DNA of 55,355 bases from CAYPHJ01 sp964410485 (GTDB lineage Bacteria > Desulfobacterota > Binatia > UBA9968). Within the stretch, counting starts at the first letter, position 1, and the number at the start of each line of letters is the position of its first letter. Below the pieces are notes generated by a model, which made no database searches, was not told where the DNA came from, and was given only the letters and a program-made list of their open reading frames with translations. The stretch covers positions 1 to 55,355 of the forward strand of contig CAYPHJ010000018.1 of assembly GCA_964410485.1 (NCBI GenBank), written 5' to 3'. Both the position numbers and the translations under genes were made by a program. Positions 31,531 through 40,208 of the stretch are shown piece by piece.

Positions 31531-32337
31531 ATGATTTTCGCTTTCCACGTCTATATGCCCCTTGTCATCTTCGCTTTCGGCGCCGTGGTTGGCAGTTTTT
31601 TGAATGTGTGTATCCTGCGCTTGCCCAATCGCGAGTCGGTTGTCACTCCGCGGTCGCACTGCCCGCAGTGCAAAACCCCGATCCGTTTTTATGATAACAT
31701 ACCACTTTTCAGCTATCTGCTCCTTCGGGGTCGCTGCCGCGCTTGCCATGAGCGGATTTCGGCGCGCTACCTTTTTGTCGAGCTTTTGACGGCCGCGCTT
31801 GCCGTCGCTCTTTATTACCAGTACGGCTTCGGGCTCGCTTTTTTTGCCAGTTTTGTCTTTGTCGGCGCCCTTATTGTCATTTCGTTCGTCGACCTGGATG
31901 CGAGAATTGTTCCCGATGTGATTAGTTTGCCCGGTATCGTTATTGGACTCATTTTTTCCGTTATCGGTTACTATCTCATCCACGATCCCTTCGAGTTTGT
32001 CCCTACCCCGCTGAGCGCTTTACTCGGGCTGCTAATCGGCGGTGGCTTTCTCCTGGCTGTAGCGTGGGCGTATGAGACCCTTACCGGTGTCGAAGGCATG
32101 GGCGGCGGAGATATCAAGCTGCTCGCGATGATCGGGGCTTTTCTTGGTTGGCCGTCGATCCCGATAACTCTTTTTTTCTCATCGCTGGGAGGGTCGGTTA
32201 TCGGTCTCACAGTGATGGTGGTTAAAGGAGTGGGGCGCAGGTACGCGCTCCCCTTTGCCCCTTTTCTTTGCTTGGGCGCAGTTCTCTACGTCTTCTTCGG
32301 CAAGGATTTGATCGATTTTTATCTCACGGTCAGGTGA
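31531..32337 (+). CDS. pilD: Prepilin peptidase / N-methyltransferase (A24 family)
   Basis: A 268-residue polytopic inner-membrane aspartic protease that cleaves the leader and methylates the new N-terminus of type IV pilins. The cytoplasmic zinc loop has CPQC and CRAC, and the two catalytic aspartates lie in SFVDLDARIVPD and the GMGGGDIKLLAMIGAFLGW motif. Start choice is uncertain: ATG 31531 gives a hydrophobic first helix; GGAGGG is at 31508, rather far away. An in-frame extension to 31459 overlaps the GST gene. Its location immediately before two minor-pilin operons fits its substrates. Confidence 0.92.
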   Translation: MIFAFHVYMPLVIFAFGAVVGSFLNVCILRLPNRESVVTPRSHCPQCKTPIRFYDNIPLFSYLLLRGRCRACHERISARYLFVELLTAALAVALYYQYGFGLAFFASFVFVGALIVISFVDLDARIVPDVISLPGIVIGLIFSVIGYYLIHDPFEFVPTPLSALLGLLIGGGFLLAVAWAYETLTGVEGMGGGDIKLLAMIGAFLGWPSIPITLFFSSLGGSVIGLTVMVVKGVGRRYALPFAPFLCLGAVLYVFFGKDLIDFYLTVR

Positions 32338-32588
32338 GTTCTGAGACACGGCCGAATGGCAAAATTTGTCAAGTAGGCTGCCCGTGGCACGAAATCCGGC
32401 ATCGTTCCCTTTCACCGGTCCTTTCACCAGCTAAAAAAGCTTTTGTCTCGCGCTACGTTATCGAACATTGGCGGCTATAACTTCTGGTATATTTATTGCG
32501 ATTGTACCTATCGCGCCAAAAGGTCAAAGTGTTCGCGCGGAACACCAGTCGGCGCATTACTGTTGAAAGGAAGCAGTTCAGCAGTTGT

Positions 32589-33047
32589 ATGATTGTACGG
32601 AAGCTTAAAGGAATTCTTTCGAACAAATATGGTTTTACGATGGGCGAAGTGCTCGCCGCTTTGGGCATCTTCAGCATCATGATGCTCGTTGCCGTGCCCA
32701 ACTACGTCGCCATGCAACCGGGTCTTCGACTCAACGGAGCCGCAAGAGAGGTCATGGGCAGGTTGATGTGGGCGCGTTCGAAAGCCGTGGAGCAAAACAC
32801 CCGTTACAGGGTGACTTTGCCAACCGATCAGACTTTGGAGATCTTGAACGATGAGACGGGGGCTTTAATAGAGTCTGTCGACATCCAGACGAACTATCCG
32901 GGAGTAACCTTCAGCCAAAGCGGAGATGCCCCGATCTTCAATGCCCGCGGGACAACCAACAGCGGCACTACGACCGTTACCCTGACGAACAGCAGTGGTT
33001 CGCGCGAAGTCACCGTGAGCATGACGGGAAATGTGAGGATCAATTGA
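32589..33047 (+). CDS. GspH/FimT-type minor pseudopilin (set 1)
   Basis: A 152-residue minor pilin. The prepilin cleavage site is G before FTMGEVLAALGIFSIM with Glu at +5, followed by a hydrophobic helix and a GspH-like beta domain (LRLNGAAREVMGRLMWARSKAVEQNTRYRV). ATG 32589 gives a leader of normal length (about 15 residues); a longer frame to 32496 is possible but would be unusual. It begins the first minor-pilin set; such proteins prime assembly at the pilus tip. Confidence 0.88.
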   Translation: MIVRKLKGILSNKYGFTMGEVLAALGIFSIMMLVAVPNYVAMQPGLRLNGAAREVMGRLMWARSKAVEQNTRYRVTLPTDQTLEILNDETGALIESVDIQTNYPGVTFSQSGDAPIFNARGTTNSGTTTVTLTNSSGSREVTVSMTGNVRIN

Positions 33048-33048
33048 G

Positions 33049-33681
33049 ATGGCAGCCGAACGAATGGATTCATTGTCCAAAAAATCGCCAGATGCCCCTC
33101 GCTCTTTGAGCCCTTCCCAAAGACTATCTCGGAATGTCATTCTGAGGAGCCCTTCGACCATGCTCAGGATAAACTCCGCGACGAAGAATCTGCTTGATCG
33201 TCGGAAACCCGCGAAGCAGATCCTTCACTTTGTTCAGGATGACAGGCTCAGACACATTGGTCATTGCGACATCGTATCCAAAGCGCGAGCAAGTAGCTTC
33301 CTAAACAGGTGCGCGGGATTTACGCTCATCGAAATGCTGGTGGCGGTTCTCGTCTTGACGTTTGGCTTGTTGGGCGTGGCGGGGCTGACCGCCCAGGTCG
33401 TCAAGGCGAATTTTTTTGCTAAAAACATGACGTCCGCAACTGCCGTTGCACAGACTCAACTTGAAGCGGTGCAAAACCGAGGTTATGCAGGTGCGACGAC
33501 CGCGAATTTTCCATCCGCAGCTCAAACCGTCTCGATGGGCGGAGTGAGCTTTTCGAGAACCACCACTATTTTCGACAACGACCCGGCGAGCAACATGAAG
33601 AGAATCGCTGTGACGGTAAGCTGGACTGAAAACAACGGTGTGGCGCGTTCCATCGCTTTACAGACTATTCTTGCACAATAG
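33049..33681 (+). CDS. PilV-type minor pilin with repeat inserted in its leader
   Basis: A 210-residue frame whose processed part begins G90/FTLIEMLVAVLVLTFGLLGVAGL, a clear PilV pseudopilin with Glu at +5. ATG 33049 follows the FimT stop by one base, indicating coupling. The leader, however, would be 90 residues long because a 108-bp interspersed repeat (33136-33243) contributes residues 30-65 exactly in frame. Between the repeat's own ATG (33160) and the cleavage site there is no ATG, GTG or TTG. Translation therefore must start at 33049 or within the repeat, giving leaders of 90 or 53 residues where about 6-25 is usual. Processing may still occur because prepilin peptidase reads the membrane-proximal site. 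Confidence 0.85.
   Translation: MAAERMDSLSKKSPDAPRSLSPSQRLSRNVILRSPSTMLRINSATKNLLDRRKPAKQILHFVQDDRLRHIGHCDIVSKARASSFLNRCAGFTLIEMLVAVLVLTFGLLGVAGLTAQVVKANFFAKNMTSATAVAQTQLEAVQNRGYAGATTANFPSAAQTVSMGGVSFSRTTTIFDNDPASNMKRIAVTVSWTENNGVARSIALQTILAQ
33136..33243. repeat. Interspersed repeat (CATTCTGAG...AGGATGAC family), copy 2
   Basis: A 108-bp element from GTCATTCTGAG to CAGGATGAC, whose ends are complementary GTCAT/ATGAC. It shares ordered words with the copy at 8811-8924. Its length is a multiple of three and it has no stop in the pilV frame, so it adds 36 codons without breaking the gene. Confidence 0.8.
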
Positions 33682-33692
33682 GCAAAATCGAA

Positions 33693-34286
33693 ATGGCTTT
33701 GATCATTAAAAGAACAAGAGGGTTCACGTTAACGGAGCTGATGGTCACGATGGCGATCGGCATGACGTTGCTCGCCGCCGTCACAACAAGTTTCATGTCA
33801 CAAACAAGAATCTACAACGCCCAAGAACAAATCAATGAGATGCAGCAAAACGCCCGCGGCGCGCTGGATGTGATCACTCGCGAGCTCAAGATGGCGGGGT
33901 ACAATCCCAACGGCGGAAGCTTTGACGGGATCACGTACAGCACGTCTCAATTGATGATCCAAGCGGATCTGGATGGAAGCGGCGCAATCAGTACGAGTAG
34001 TACGGCCCATGAGCGAATCACCTATGCTTATGACGATATAAATAAACAAATCACACGTGCGGTGGGTACTGGCTCGGCCGAAGTGCTGGCGGACAACGTT
34101 TCGGCGTTCACCTTTTCGTATCTGGATTCAACCGGCGCTGCTACCACTGTGTCTGCGAACGTACGACAGGTCGCTATCAGCATCACGGCTCAGACGGCAA
34201 GGCCGGATCCGAACCACACGGCCAACGGCGGTTACAGAACTTATACGGTCTCGGCGACGATTACCCCGCCCAACCTGGCTCTTTAA
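33693..34286 (+). CDS. PilW-type minor pilin (set 1)
   Basis: A 197-residue minor pilin with leader MALIIKRTRG and mature start FTLTELMVTMAIGMTLLAAV, Glu at +5. The following YNAQEQINEMQQNARGALDVITRELKMAGYNP is the PilW signature. The C-terminal beta-rich domain is Ser/Thr/Ala rich. It lies 11 bases after pilV and 16 bases before pilX. With the other minor pilins it would form the tip complex that starts pilus assembly. Confidence 0.9.
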   Translation: MALIIKRTRGFTLTELMVTMAIGMTLLAAVTTSFMSQTRIYNAQEQINEMQQNARGALDVITRELKMAGYNPNGGSFDGITYSTSQLMIQADLDGSGAISTSSTAHERITYAYDDINKQITRAVGTGSAEVLADNVSAFTFSYLDSTGAATTVSANVRQVAISITAQTARPDPNHTANGGYRTYTVSATITPPNLAL

Positions 34287-34302
34287 CCCGGAGGTTGTGC
34301 AA

Positions 34303-35445
34303 ATGATATGGCGTGAGGACAGACGAATAAAAAACCTAAAAACGCTCAAATCGGAACAGGGATTTGTTCTCATCGCTGCGTTGACGCTGCTCACGGCGCT
34401 TACATTGATAGGCACAAGCGCTTACTTTGTAAGCTCGACGGACATCAAAATCAGCGGGAATTTTAGAAACAGTCAGTTGACCCTCCAAGCCGCCATGGCA
34501 GGCGCGGAACGCGGCCGAGAAGCGCTCAGGGTGGCCAACCTTGCGACTGCAAATATTATTTCGTTTAGCGACAACCTATCCGCCAGGGTCGGCCCGAACG
34601 GGGTTCTCGATGGGTATACAGCTACCACTGACGACGTGGCGCTTACCACCGGGAGTATAGGAAGTGGACCGGGAGCCGTCTCCTATGTCGCTTACTTGAC
34701 CAACGATGCCGGTGACGGTTACACCAATATTACCGACACGAACAACCGAGTCCGTATTGTCTCCGTAGCGACGGGGCCAAACAACTCGAAGGCGACGGTT
34801 GAAACCGTCGTGACATTTTATATCGGCCCTGCAAACCTCGGTGCGCTTTATTCCAAAGGAAATGTCACGGGAAACGGCACCGCGCTTAGCATCACTGGCA
34901 ACGATAACTGCAACGAAAGCGACTCGCTTCCGCCCATTTACACCAAGGATCCGTCGACGACCAATCTAAATGGCACTCCCACATTAAGCGGCAGCCCCGA
35001 GAGCGGGCCGGAAGACATAGACATCCAGGCTTACGTGGACTCTCTCAAAGGCGGCGCCACTGTACTGACAAGCGATCAGAACAACGCAACCTTCGGCAGC
35101 TCGACGAATCATGTAAAGCTCTACGCGGACGCCACACAGATGAGCCCGGCCCGTATAAGATTCCAAAACACAACCGGTTACGGCATCCTGCTGGTCAAAG
35201 GGGATCTAAGCCTCGGCGGTGGCTTTAATTGGAACGGGCTCATTATTGTGACCGGAACGCTGACTCTCAATGGAGGCGGTGGGGCTAATGCCATTAACAT
35301 CAACGGCGCGGTCCTATCCGGTGACGCGACAGATGAGACGGTGGATATCAATGGAAATATCGATATTAAATACGACAGCTGTGAAAAAAGGAAGGCCCTC
35401 GCCTCGTCGCCATTGACACTTCTGACCTGGAAACACGCTTACTGA
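34303..35445 (+). CDS. PilX-type minor pilin with extended C-terminal domain (set 1)
   Basis: A 380-residue protein. GGAGG at 34290-34294 sets ATG 34303; the longer frame overlaps pilW and is rejected. The N-terminus SEQG/FVLIAALTLLTALTLIG lacks Glu at +5, as is usual for PilX and GspK, and is followed by the PilX-type KISGNFRNSQLTLQAAMAGAE. Residues beyond 150 form a large Gly/Asn/Thr-rich domain including GYGILLVKGDLSLGGGFNWNG and LTLNGGGGANAININGAVLSG. That suggests stacked beta-strands, and it shares this FNW-G-(I/L)I-(V/I)TG pattern with the PilX at 37642-38811. A role in tip structure or adhesion is inferred. Confidence 0.85.
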   Translation: MIWREDRRIKNLKTLKSEQGFVLIAALTLLTALTLIGTSAYFVSSTDIKISGNFRNSQLTLQAAMAGAERGREALRVANLATANIISFSDNLSARVGPNGVLDGYTATTDDVALTTGSIGSGPGAVSYVAYLTNDAGDGYTNITDTNNRVRIVSVATGPNNSKATVETVVTFYIGPANLGALYSKGNVTGNGTALSITGNDNCNESDSLPPIYTKDPSTTNLNGTPTLSGSPESGPEDIDIQAYVDSLKGGATVLTSDQNNATFGSSTNHVKLYADATQMSPARIRFQNTTGYGILLVKGDLSLGGGFNWNGLIIVTGTLTLNGGGGANAININGAVLSGDATDETVDINGNIDIKYDSCEKRKALASSPLTLLTWKHAY

Positions 35446-36002
35446 GATCTGGAGCGTAGCTCGGCGCTCAGCTCATCTTCCATTGCGCTGGTCTCGGCCA
35501 GTTCGTTGATGTAGTTGTTTACCCTTTCACTTTGCCGGACTTCTTTTCTGAATCTGGCGACGTCGCGAGCGAAGTCGGTGAGCTCCGAGGTCAGCATTCC
35601 CTTTAAGCCGCTAAACCTGCTTTTGAGAGCGTAGAACTCCTTCAAGATAGGGTCGGCGTCCTTTGTCGCCGGTCTGGATGCCGGCGGCGACTCTGCCTTT
35701 TTGATTTTTTCAGTGGCTTCAATCTGAGGAGCCTCGCCGGCGGCTTGAGATCTACTATTGGCTGTCGCTCGGAAGGGTGTAACTGGCCGGGTGGATTTCC
35801 GGATGTTGCCTATGGAATCCTTTTCGATGCCAAAAATACCGCCCGCTGTCTCAAACAGAATTTGCCCCCCTTCGGGCCAGTACCGGTTGGTCGTGATTTC
35901 ATTGCCGTTCCTGAGCTTGATAACATAAGAAGCCCGTACATTTGCGTAAATCGGCACGCTCAGAGCCAATATAAAGGTTGTCACCAGTGCTTTTCTCATC
36001 AC
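35439..36002 (-). CDS. Exported protein of unknown function
   Basis: A 187-residue protein with a signal peptide (MMRKALVTTFILALSVPIYA). It then has a small beta domain, YVIKLRNGNEITTNRYWPEG and GGIFGIEKDSIGNI, that looks like an SH3-like or short barrel, a Pro/Ala-rich linker and a charged helical C-terminal region (about 120-187). It lies between the two minor-pilin sets on the opposite strand, its stop overlapping the end of the first pilX by 7 bases. I do not recognise a family. Periplasmic location is inferred. Confidence 0.65.
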   Translation of the reverse strand: MMRKALVTTFILALSVPIYANVRASYVIKLRNGNEITTNRYWPEGGQILFETAGGIFGIEKDSIGNIRKSTRPVTPFRATANSRSQAAGEAPQIEATEKIKKAESPPASRPATKDADPILKEFYALKSRFSGLKGMLTSELTDFARDVARFRKEVRQSERVNNYINELAETSAMEDELSAELRSRSQ

Positions 36003-36122
36003 CCTCTCCGAAATAAAAATTCGTTGTATTTTAGCATGCTTTTTGCGCTGTCATAATGAGAATTCTGGCCTTGACATAGATTTGGCGGGAGCGGTATTGT
36101 CCGAGCCTCCGGAGGGCCGGGT

Positions 36123-36569
36123 ATGCGCTGCAGCCATAATCTCGGGTTTTCCATCGCTGAAGTCCTTGTCGTGGTGGCCTTGATGGTTATTATTGCCGCC
36201 ATTGCGCTGCCCACCTGGAACAGGCTTTTACCTTCGTTCACGCTTAGTAGCGCAACGCGGCAAGTACAATCGGAGCTGCACGCCATCAAGATGCGCGCAG
36301 CCGCTGAGAACATTACGTTTCAGCTCGCGTACACGGAAGGCGCCTCGGCTTACACGGTCCAAAACGATGCGCCATTTGCGGTGATCAAACCGTTGCCAGA
36401 CGGAGTGATCGTTACAAAAGCCGGGGTAATCACTTTGTCCCCCAGGGGAACAGCCAGTGCCAATCGAGTCAGATTGCAGAACACCGCGGGTGCCTGTAGT
36501 CAGGTGATCGTCAGCCCTACGGGAAGAGTCCGTATTTGCAAGCCGAGCAGCTGCAGTAGCGATTGTTGA
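36123..36569 (+). CDS. GspH/FimT-type minor pseudopilin (set 2)
   Basis: A 148-residue minor pilin, the second FimT-like protein. Leader MRCSHNLG is followed by FSIAEVLVVVALMVIIAAIALP with Glu at +5, then the GspH-like domain (ATRQVQSELHAIKMRAAAENITFQL). The C-terminus has several cysteines (GACSQV, RICKPSSCSSDC) that could form disulfides. GGAGGG precedes ATG 36123. It begins the second minor-pilin set and is only distantly similar to the first FimT. Confidence 0.87.
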   Translation: MRCSHNLGFSIAEVLVVVALMVIIAAIALPTWNRLLPSFTLSSATRQVQSELHAIKMRAAAENITFQLAYTEGASAYTVQNDAPFAVIKPLPDGVIVTKAGVITLSPRGTASANRVRLQNTAGACSQVIVSPTGRVRICKPSSCSSDC

Positions 36570-36591
36570 AGGCCGGCGCGACGGAGCGAAC

Positions 36592-36987
36592 GTGCAGAGA
36601 GGCGAACGGGGATTTACTTTCAATGAGGTACTGCTCGCCATTACCATTGCAGCGATCGGCGTCCTGGGATACTCACTGAGCAGCGTTGACGGAATTCGAC
36701 GGCAAAGGACTTCTGACAACCTGACCGTTGCCATCCAGTTAGCACAGGACAAACTGGAACAGCTCAAGTCCCGCAACGATATCTTGGAGGAAAATCACTG
36801 CCATGACTCCGGGGAGCTGGGACTGTCGGCAGCCGGGCTGCCCGGCGGGATTTTCGATCGTTGTTGGCGGATTGGTCTCTCGCCGCTTGGAGAGACGCTG
36901 AAGCAGGTGGACGTCACGGTTTCTTGGCGGGACTCTGATGCTCATGAATTGACCTTATCCACCCTGGTGTATGTTGGCGCTCGGTGA
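36592..36987 (+). CDS. PilV-type minor pilin (set 2)
   Basis: A 131-residue minor pilin starting at GTG 36592 with GGAG six bases before it. Leader VQRGERG, mature FTFNEVLLAITIAAIGVLGYSL with Glu at +5, then a short C-terminal domain with cysteines (NHCHDSG, FDRCWRIG) and the PilV-like closing VDVTVSWRD. It lies between FimT and PilW of set 2; its stop overlaps the next GTG. Confidence 0.85.
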   Translation: MQRGERGFTFNEVLLAITIAAIGVLGYSLSSVDGIRRQRTSDNLTVAIQLAQDKLEQLKSRNDILEENHCHDSGELGLSAAGLPGGIFDRCWRIGLSPLGETLKQVDVTVSWRDSDAHELTLSTLVYVGAR

Positions 36988-37634
36988 TTCTGATGCTCAA
37001 ACGCAATCGCGGGGTCAGCTTGGTGGAACAACTGTTGGCGCTTCTCATTGGCGGGATCGTCATTACGGCTCTTTATGAATTGTTCCGGGCTGAGCTCTAC
37101 CATAATATCGAACAACAGACGAAAACCGCGAACATGGAAGACGCGCGCGGCGCGTTGCACATCATGATTGCCGATCTCAAAAATGCGGGCTCGTGGGGCA
37201 CTGGCAGCGCGCCGCCGGAGCTCGGCGGCGCAGATGATCCCGACGAGGACGCGGACAGCATCTGTAATCGGGTTTATGCCGCCACGCCGGCTATGGTTCA
37301 CGTGCAAATGGATTTGAACGGGAACGATAACTGCGCCGATGCCAATCCACGAGAGAATATCCGCTATGAGCTCACGGGGCCGACATCGACCTGCCCCGGC
37401 ACGAAGATTATCCGGCGTAACGGTGATTGCCTGGTGGCGAACGTCACGACACCGGTCCCAGGAAAACTTTTTACGTATTACGATCAAGCGGGGGCCGATC
37501 TCGGTGATTTGCCCGCGCGCGAGTCGATCAAAAGAATTCGCATTGCTTTCGCCGTCGAGGTACGCAATCCCGATCCGAAAAAGGCCGGCAAGCTGGCCAC
37601 GACAGTTTCCAACAGTGTTGAATTACGAAACTAA
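36984..37634 (+). CDS. PilW-type minor pilin (set 2)
   Basis: A 216-residue PilW-like minor pilin. The site is NRG before VSLVEQLLALLIGGIVITAL, where the first mature residue is Val rather than Phe but Glu at +5 remains. The typical DARGALHIMIADLKNAGSWG follows. GTG 36984 overlaps the previous stop (GTGA); ATG 36993 is an alternative. Asp/Glu-rich patches such as DDPDEDADS could bind calcium. It is followed 7 bases later by the second PilX. Confidence 0.87.
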   Translation: MILMLKRNRGVSLVEQLLALLIGGIVITALYELFRAELYHNIEQQTKTANMEDARGALHIMIADLKNAGSWGTGSAPPELGGADDPDEDADSICNRVYAATPAMVHVQMDLNGNDNCADANPRENIRYELTGPTSTCPGTKIIRRNGDCLVANVTTPVPGKLFTYYDQAGADLGDLPARESIKRIRIAFAVEVRNPDPKKAGKLATTVSNSVELRN

Positions 37635-37641
37635 AGCGCGC

Positions 37642-38811
37642 ATGCGTATTGACGCACAATCGCGGCCTGGTGAGCGGGGCCTGGTTTTGTTCAGTTCCCT
37701 GTTGATTCTTTCACTGCTGATTGTGGTGGGCGTCGGCGCACGCGTGATGTTGCAAAATGACTATCGAATCCTGGCGAATTTGAGAGGAAGCACCGAAGCA
37801 TTTTATATCGCGGATGCGGGTATCGAATGGAGCAAGTTTCAACTCGCCCGTTCCGTCACTCACCCGCCGAGCCTGACGAATCATGCCCAAGGCTTCTCTT
37901 CGGGTACGTTCTCCGTAACGTTTCAGACCCCGACTGCTGTTACCCCGTTGGTTGCCAAAGTTGACGTACACTCGACCGGCACCGCGGGAATGTCCAATCA
38001 GGGGATTCGGGCCCAGATAAGCAAAGTGCACGATCTTGCCGATGGCGCCCTGGCTCTTCGAGGCAACGCTGCTCAGCTCGGTTTTTCCGGAGACGCTTAT
38101 CTGATCTCCGGGAGGGACCACGACCCCACTAGCGGCAAACCCATTGACGGATCCAGGTCGCGGCACGCCATCTCCGTGGCCGACGACAGATTGAAGCAAA
38201 TGGTGGAATCCGGACTCGACGGCGGGTCATCAGGCCGCATCGTCGGGGATGAGCCTAACGCGTTGCCCATTGCGCAAACCGAATTTCTCTCGGGAGCGAC
38301 AATAGAAGGACTGGCTGCAGCACTGTGCAGCGCGCCTCACGCGGTTTTCACAACGCTGCCGGCGGAGGGGACTCTATACGTTGACAATCAATCGTGGGGC
38401 AGTCGAACCTCGCCGCAGCTCAGGTGTATCGATGGGCTGACCGGCCCTGGGGATTCGGTTCAATTAGCCGGCGTATCCGGCGCCGGAATTCTGGTGGTCA
38501 GAAATGCAGCGGTTGTGGCTCACGGATCCTTTAACTGGGAAGGTTGGCTAATCATTACCGGCAATGACGTCGGATTCAAGGCAGTGGGCCCGGCGGCGAA
38601 AGAAATCTTCGGCGCATTGATGATAAACGAGACCGGCAGTGCGGTAAACGGTGTCAGCATTGTGGAAGTTGAAGGAGCTTTAAAGCTGTTGTTTAGCCGA
38701 ACGGCCCTCCACCGAGTAGCGGACTTAATTCCCCCGATCGCGCTCGCCGATATCTACGGTTCTCTTCCTTTTTATGTTGCCCAAAACTTCTGGCGCACCG
38801 TGAACCCATAG
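37642..38811 (+). CDS. PilX-type minor pilin with extended C-terminal domain (set 2)
   Basis: A 389-residue counterpart of the PilX at 34303. Leader MRIDAQSRPGERG is followed by LVLFSSLLILSLLIVVGVGA with no Glu at +5, then the PilX-type NLRGSTEAFYIADAGIEW. The large C-terminal region contains GAGILVVRNAAVVAHGSFNWEGWLIITG, paralleling the FNW-G motif of the first PilX. ATG 37642 is used because the longer frame overlaps pilW. The pair shows that the minor-pilin set has been duplicated and has diverged. Confidence 0.85.
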   Translation: MRIDAQSRPGERGLVLFSSLLILSLLIVVGVGARVMLQNDYRILANLRGSTEAFYIADAGIEWSKFQLARSVTHPPSLTNHAQGFSSGTFSVTFQTPTAVTPLVAKVDVHSTGTAGMSNQGIRAQISKVHDLADGALALRGNAAQLGFSGDAYLISGRDHDPTSGKPIDGSRSRHAISVADDRLKQMVESGLDGGSSGRIVGDEPNALPIAQTEFLSGATIEGLAAALCSAPHAVFTTLPAEGTLYVDNQSWGSRTSPQLRCIDGLTGPGDSVQLAGVSGAGILVVRNAAVVAHGSFNWEGWLIITGNDVGFKAVGPAAKEIFGALMINETGSAVNGVSIVEVEGALKLLFSRTALHRVADLIPPIALADIYGSLPFYVAQNFWRTVNP

Positions 38812-38993
38812 CGTTATCGATCTTTTCCAAGCTTTAAATTTACATTGGGGCGTGAAGATGCTAAATTACGCCTGGAAAAAATCTTTTGTTCCATTCGCCG
38901 CTTTGTGCTGTAATAGGGCTCCTCATTGTCAAGGCCGGCGCGGCCACGCATCTTGCGGAGTGGATCCGGGAGGGGGGCGTAACAGGAGACGGC

Positions 38994-39377
38994 ATGAACA
39001 TGAAAAAAACCATTATGGTCGTCGACGACAATCCGGACATCGTTGCGATCGTCAAGACCATTTTGGAGGGGAAAGGGTATAACGTATTGAGCGCCTCTAG
39101 TGGCGCGCAACTATTAAATCTGCTGGAAAGCACCAAACCGGATTTGATTATTTTGGACATCATGATGCCGGAAATGGACGGCCTTGAAGTGTTGAGCCGA
39201 TTAAAAGCTTTAACGGAAACCGCGAGTATTCCGGTAATCCTCCTGACCGCGAAAGTTCAATATGAAGACGTGCTGGGAGGATACAAGCTAGGGGCTGACT
39301 ACTACATCACAAAACCTTTCACCAGCACGCAACTTGTCAACGGAATCAACCTGCTATTGGGGGAAGCTAAGGCTTAG
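38994..39377 (+). CDS. CheY-like response regulator (receiver domain only)
   Basis: A 127-residue single receiver domain. The acidic pair D11-D12 in VVDDNPD, phosphoacceptor D55 in LIILDIMMPEMDG, Thr in VILLTAK and Lys in YYITKPF are all conserved. There is no output domain. AGGAG (38984-38988) precedes ATG 38994. It follows the minor-pilin sets in the same direction with a 182-base gap, so control of pilus function or twitching is plausible, though no cognate kinase is present. Confidence 0.9.
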   Translation: MNMKKTIMVVDDNPDIVAIVKTILEGKGYNVLSASSGAQLLNLLESTKPDLIILDIMMPEMDGLEVLSRLKALTETASIPVILLTAKVQYEDVLGGYKLGADYYITKPFTSTQLVNGINLLLGEAKA

Positions 39378-39547
39378 ACGCGTCGCCTGAGCTCTTCGAT
39401 TCTGTCGAATCTAACTCGCGCCACCCCCATCTGCGTCTTAGGATTGTGAAGGCCCTCGGGATCTATCCGCGTTGTAACTAAACGCGCACTAGATCGTCAG
39501 AGAACAGCCAGGAAAGCTCCGGATCGCCTGCAGCCAGGGTTTCGTCG

Positions 39548-40195
39548 ATGATTCGCTTCATTACCTTCGAGGGCGTGGATGGAAGCGGTAAAACCACGCA
39601 GATTAAAGCCCTCGAAAAACATTTTCTTGCCCGGAGTATTCCCTGCGTAGTCACACGCGAACCGGGTGGGACTGCGCTGGGCCAACTGATTCGCCCGGTT
39701 CTGCTCGAAGCGGGCAGGCAACAGGTTGGATCGCCGGCCGAACTCTTTCTTTATCTGGCCGATCGCGCACAGCATGTGCACGAGATCATTGTGCCTGCGC
39801 TCAGGGCGGAACACGTCGTGGTGTGCGACCGCTACACGGACTCCACCTTGGCCTATCAAGGGTACGGGAGGGGCATTGATCTCGAGTTGCTGCGCCGTCT
39901 GAACGATATCGCAAGCGGGGGCATCCAACCCGATTTGACATTTTTGCTCGACTGCCCGGTGGAGCTTGGGTTGGCGCGAACGGTTCAAAGGCAGCTCCGT
40001 GCTCGGGGGGAGAGGCAAGAAACGCGCTTCGAGCAAGAGACTCTAGATTTTCACAAGCGGGTTCACGCCGGCTTTCGCGAGTTGGCGCGCGCCGAGCCCG
40101 ACAGATTTCATGTTCTCGATGCGGCCCGCCCGGTCGAGGATGTGTCCGGTGACGTTATAAGAATCGCGGAAGAGAAACTGGCACGGGGCCGATGA
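39548..40195 (+). CDS. tmk: Thymidylate kinase
   Basis: A 215-residue dTMP kinase making dTDP for DNA synthesis. P-loop FEGVDGSGKTTQIKALE, the TREPGGTALGQLIR (DRX/PGG) motif, CDRYTDSTLAYQGYGRG and the LID segment (RGERQETRFEQE) are intact. ATG 39548 begins directly with the first strand. It is 13 bases before holB and starts the conserved tmk-holB-metG-tatD order. Confidence 0.95.
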   Translation: MIRFITFEGVDGSGKTTQIKALEKHFLARSIPCVVTREPGGTALGQLIRPVLLEAGRQQVGSPAELFLYLADRAQHVHEIIVPALRAEHVVVCDRYTDSTLAYQGYGRGIDLELLRRLNDIASGGIQPDLTFLLDCPVELGLARTVQRQLRARGERQETRFEQETLDFHKRVHAGFRELARAEPDRFHVLDAARPVEDVSGDVIRIAEEKLARGR

Positions 40196-40208
40196 CTGAG
40201 AGGCGACG

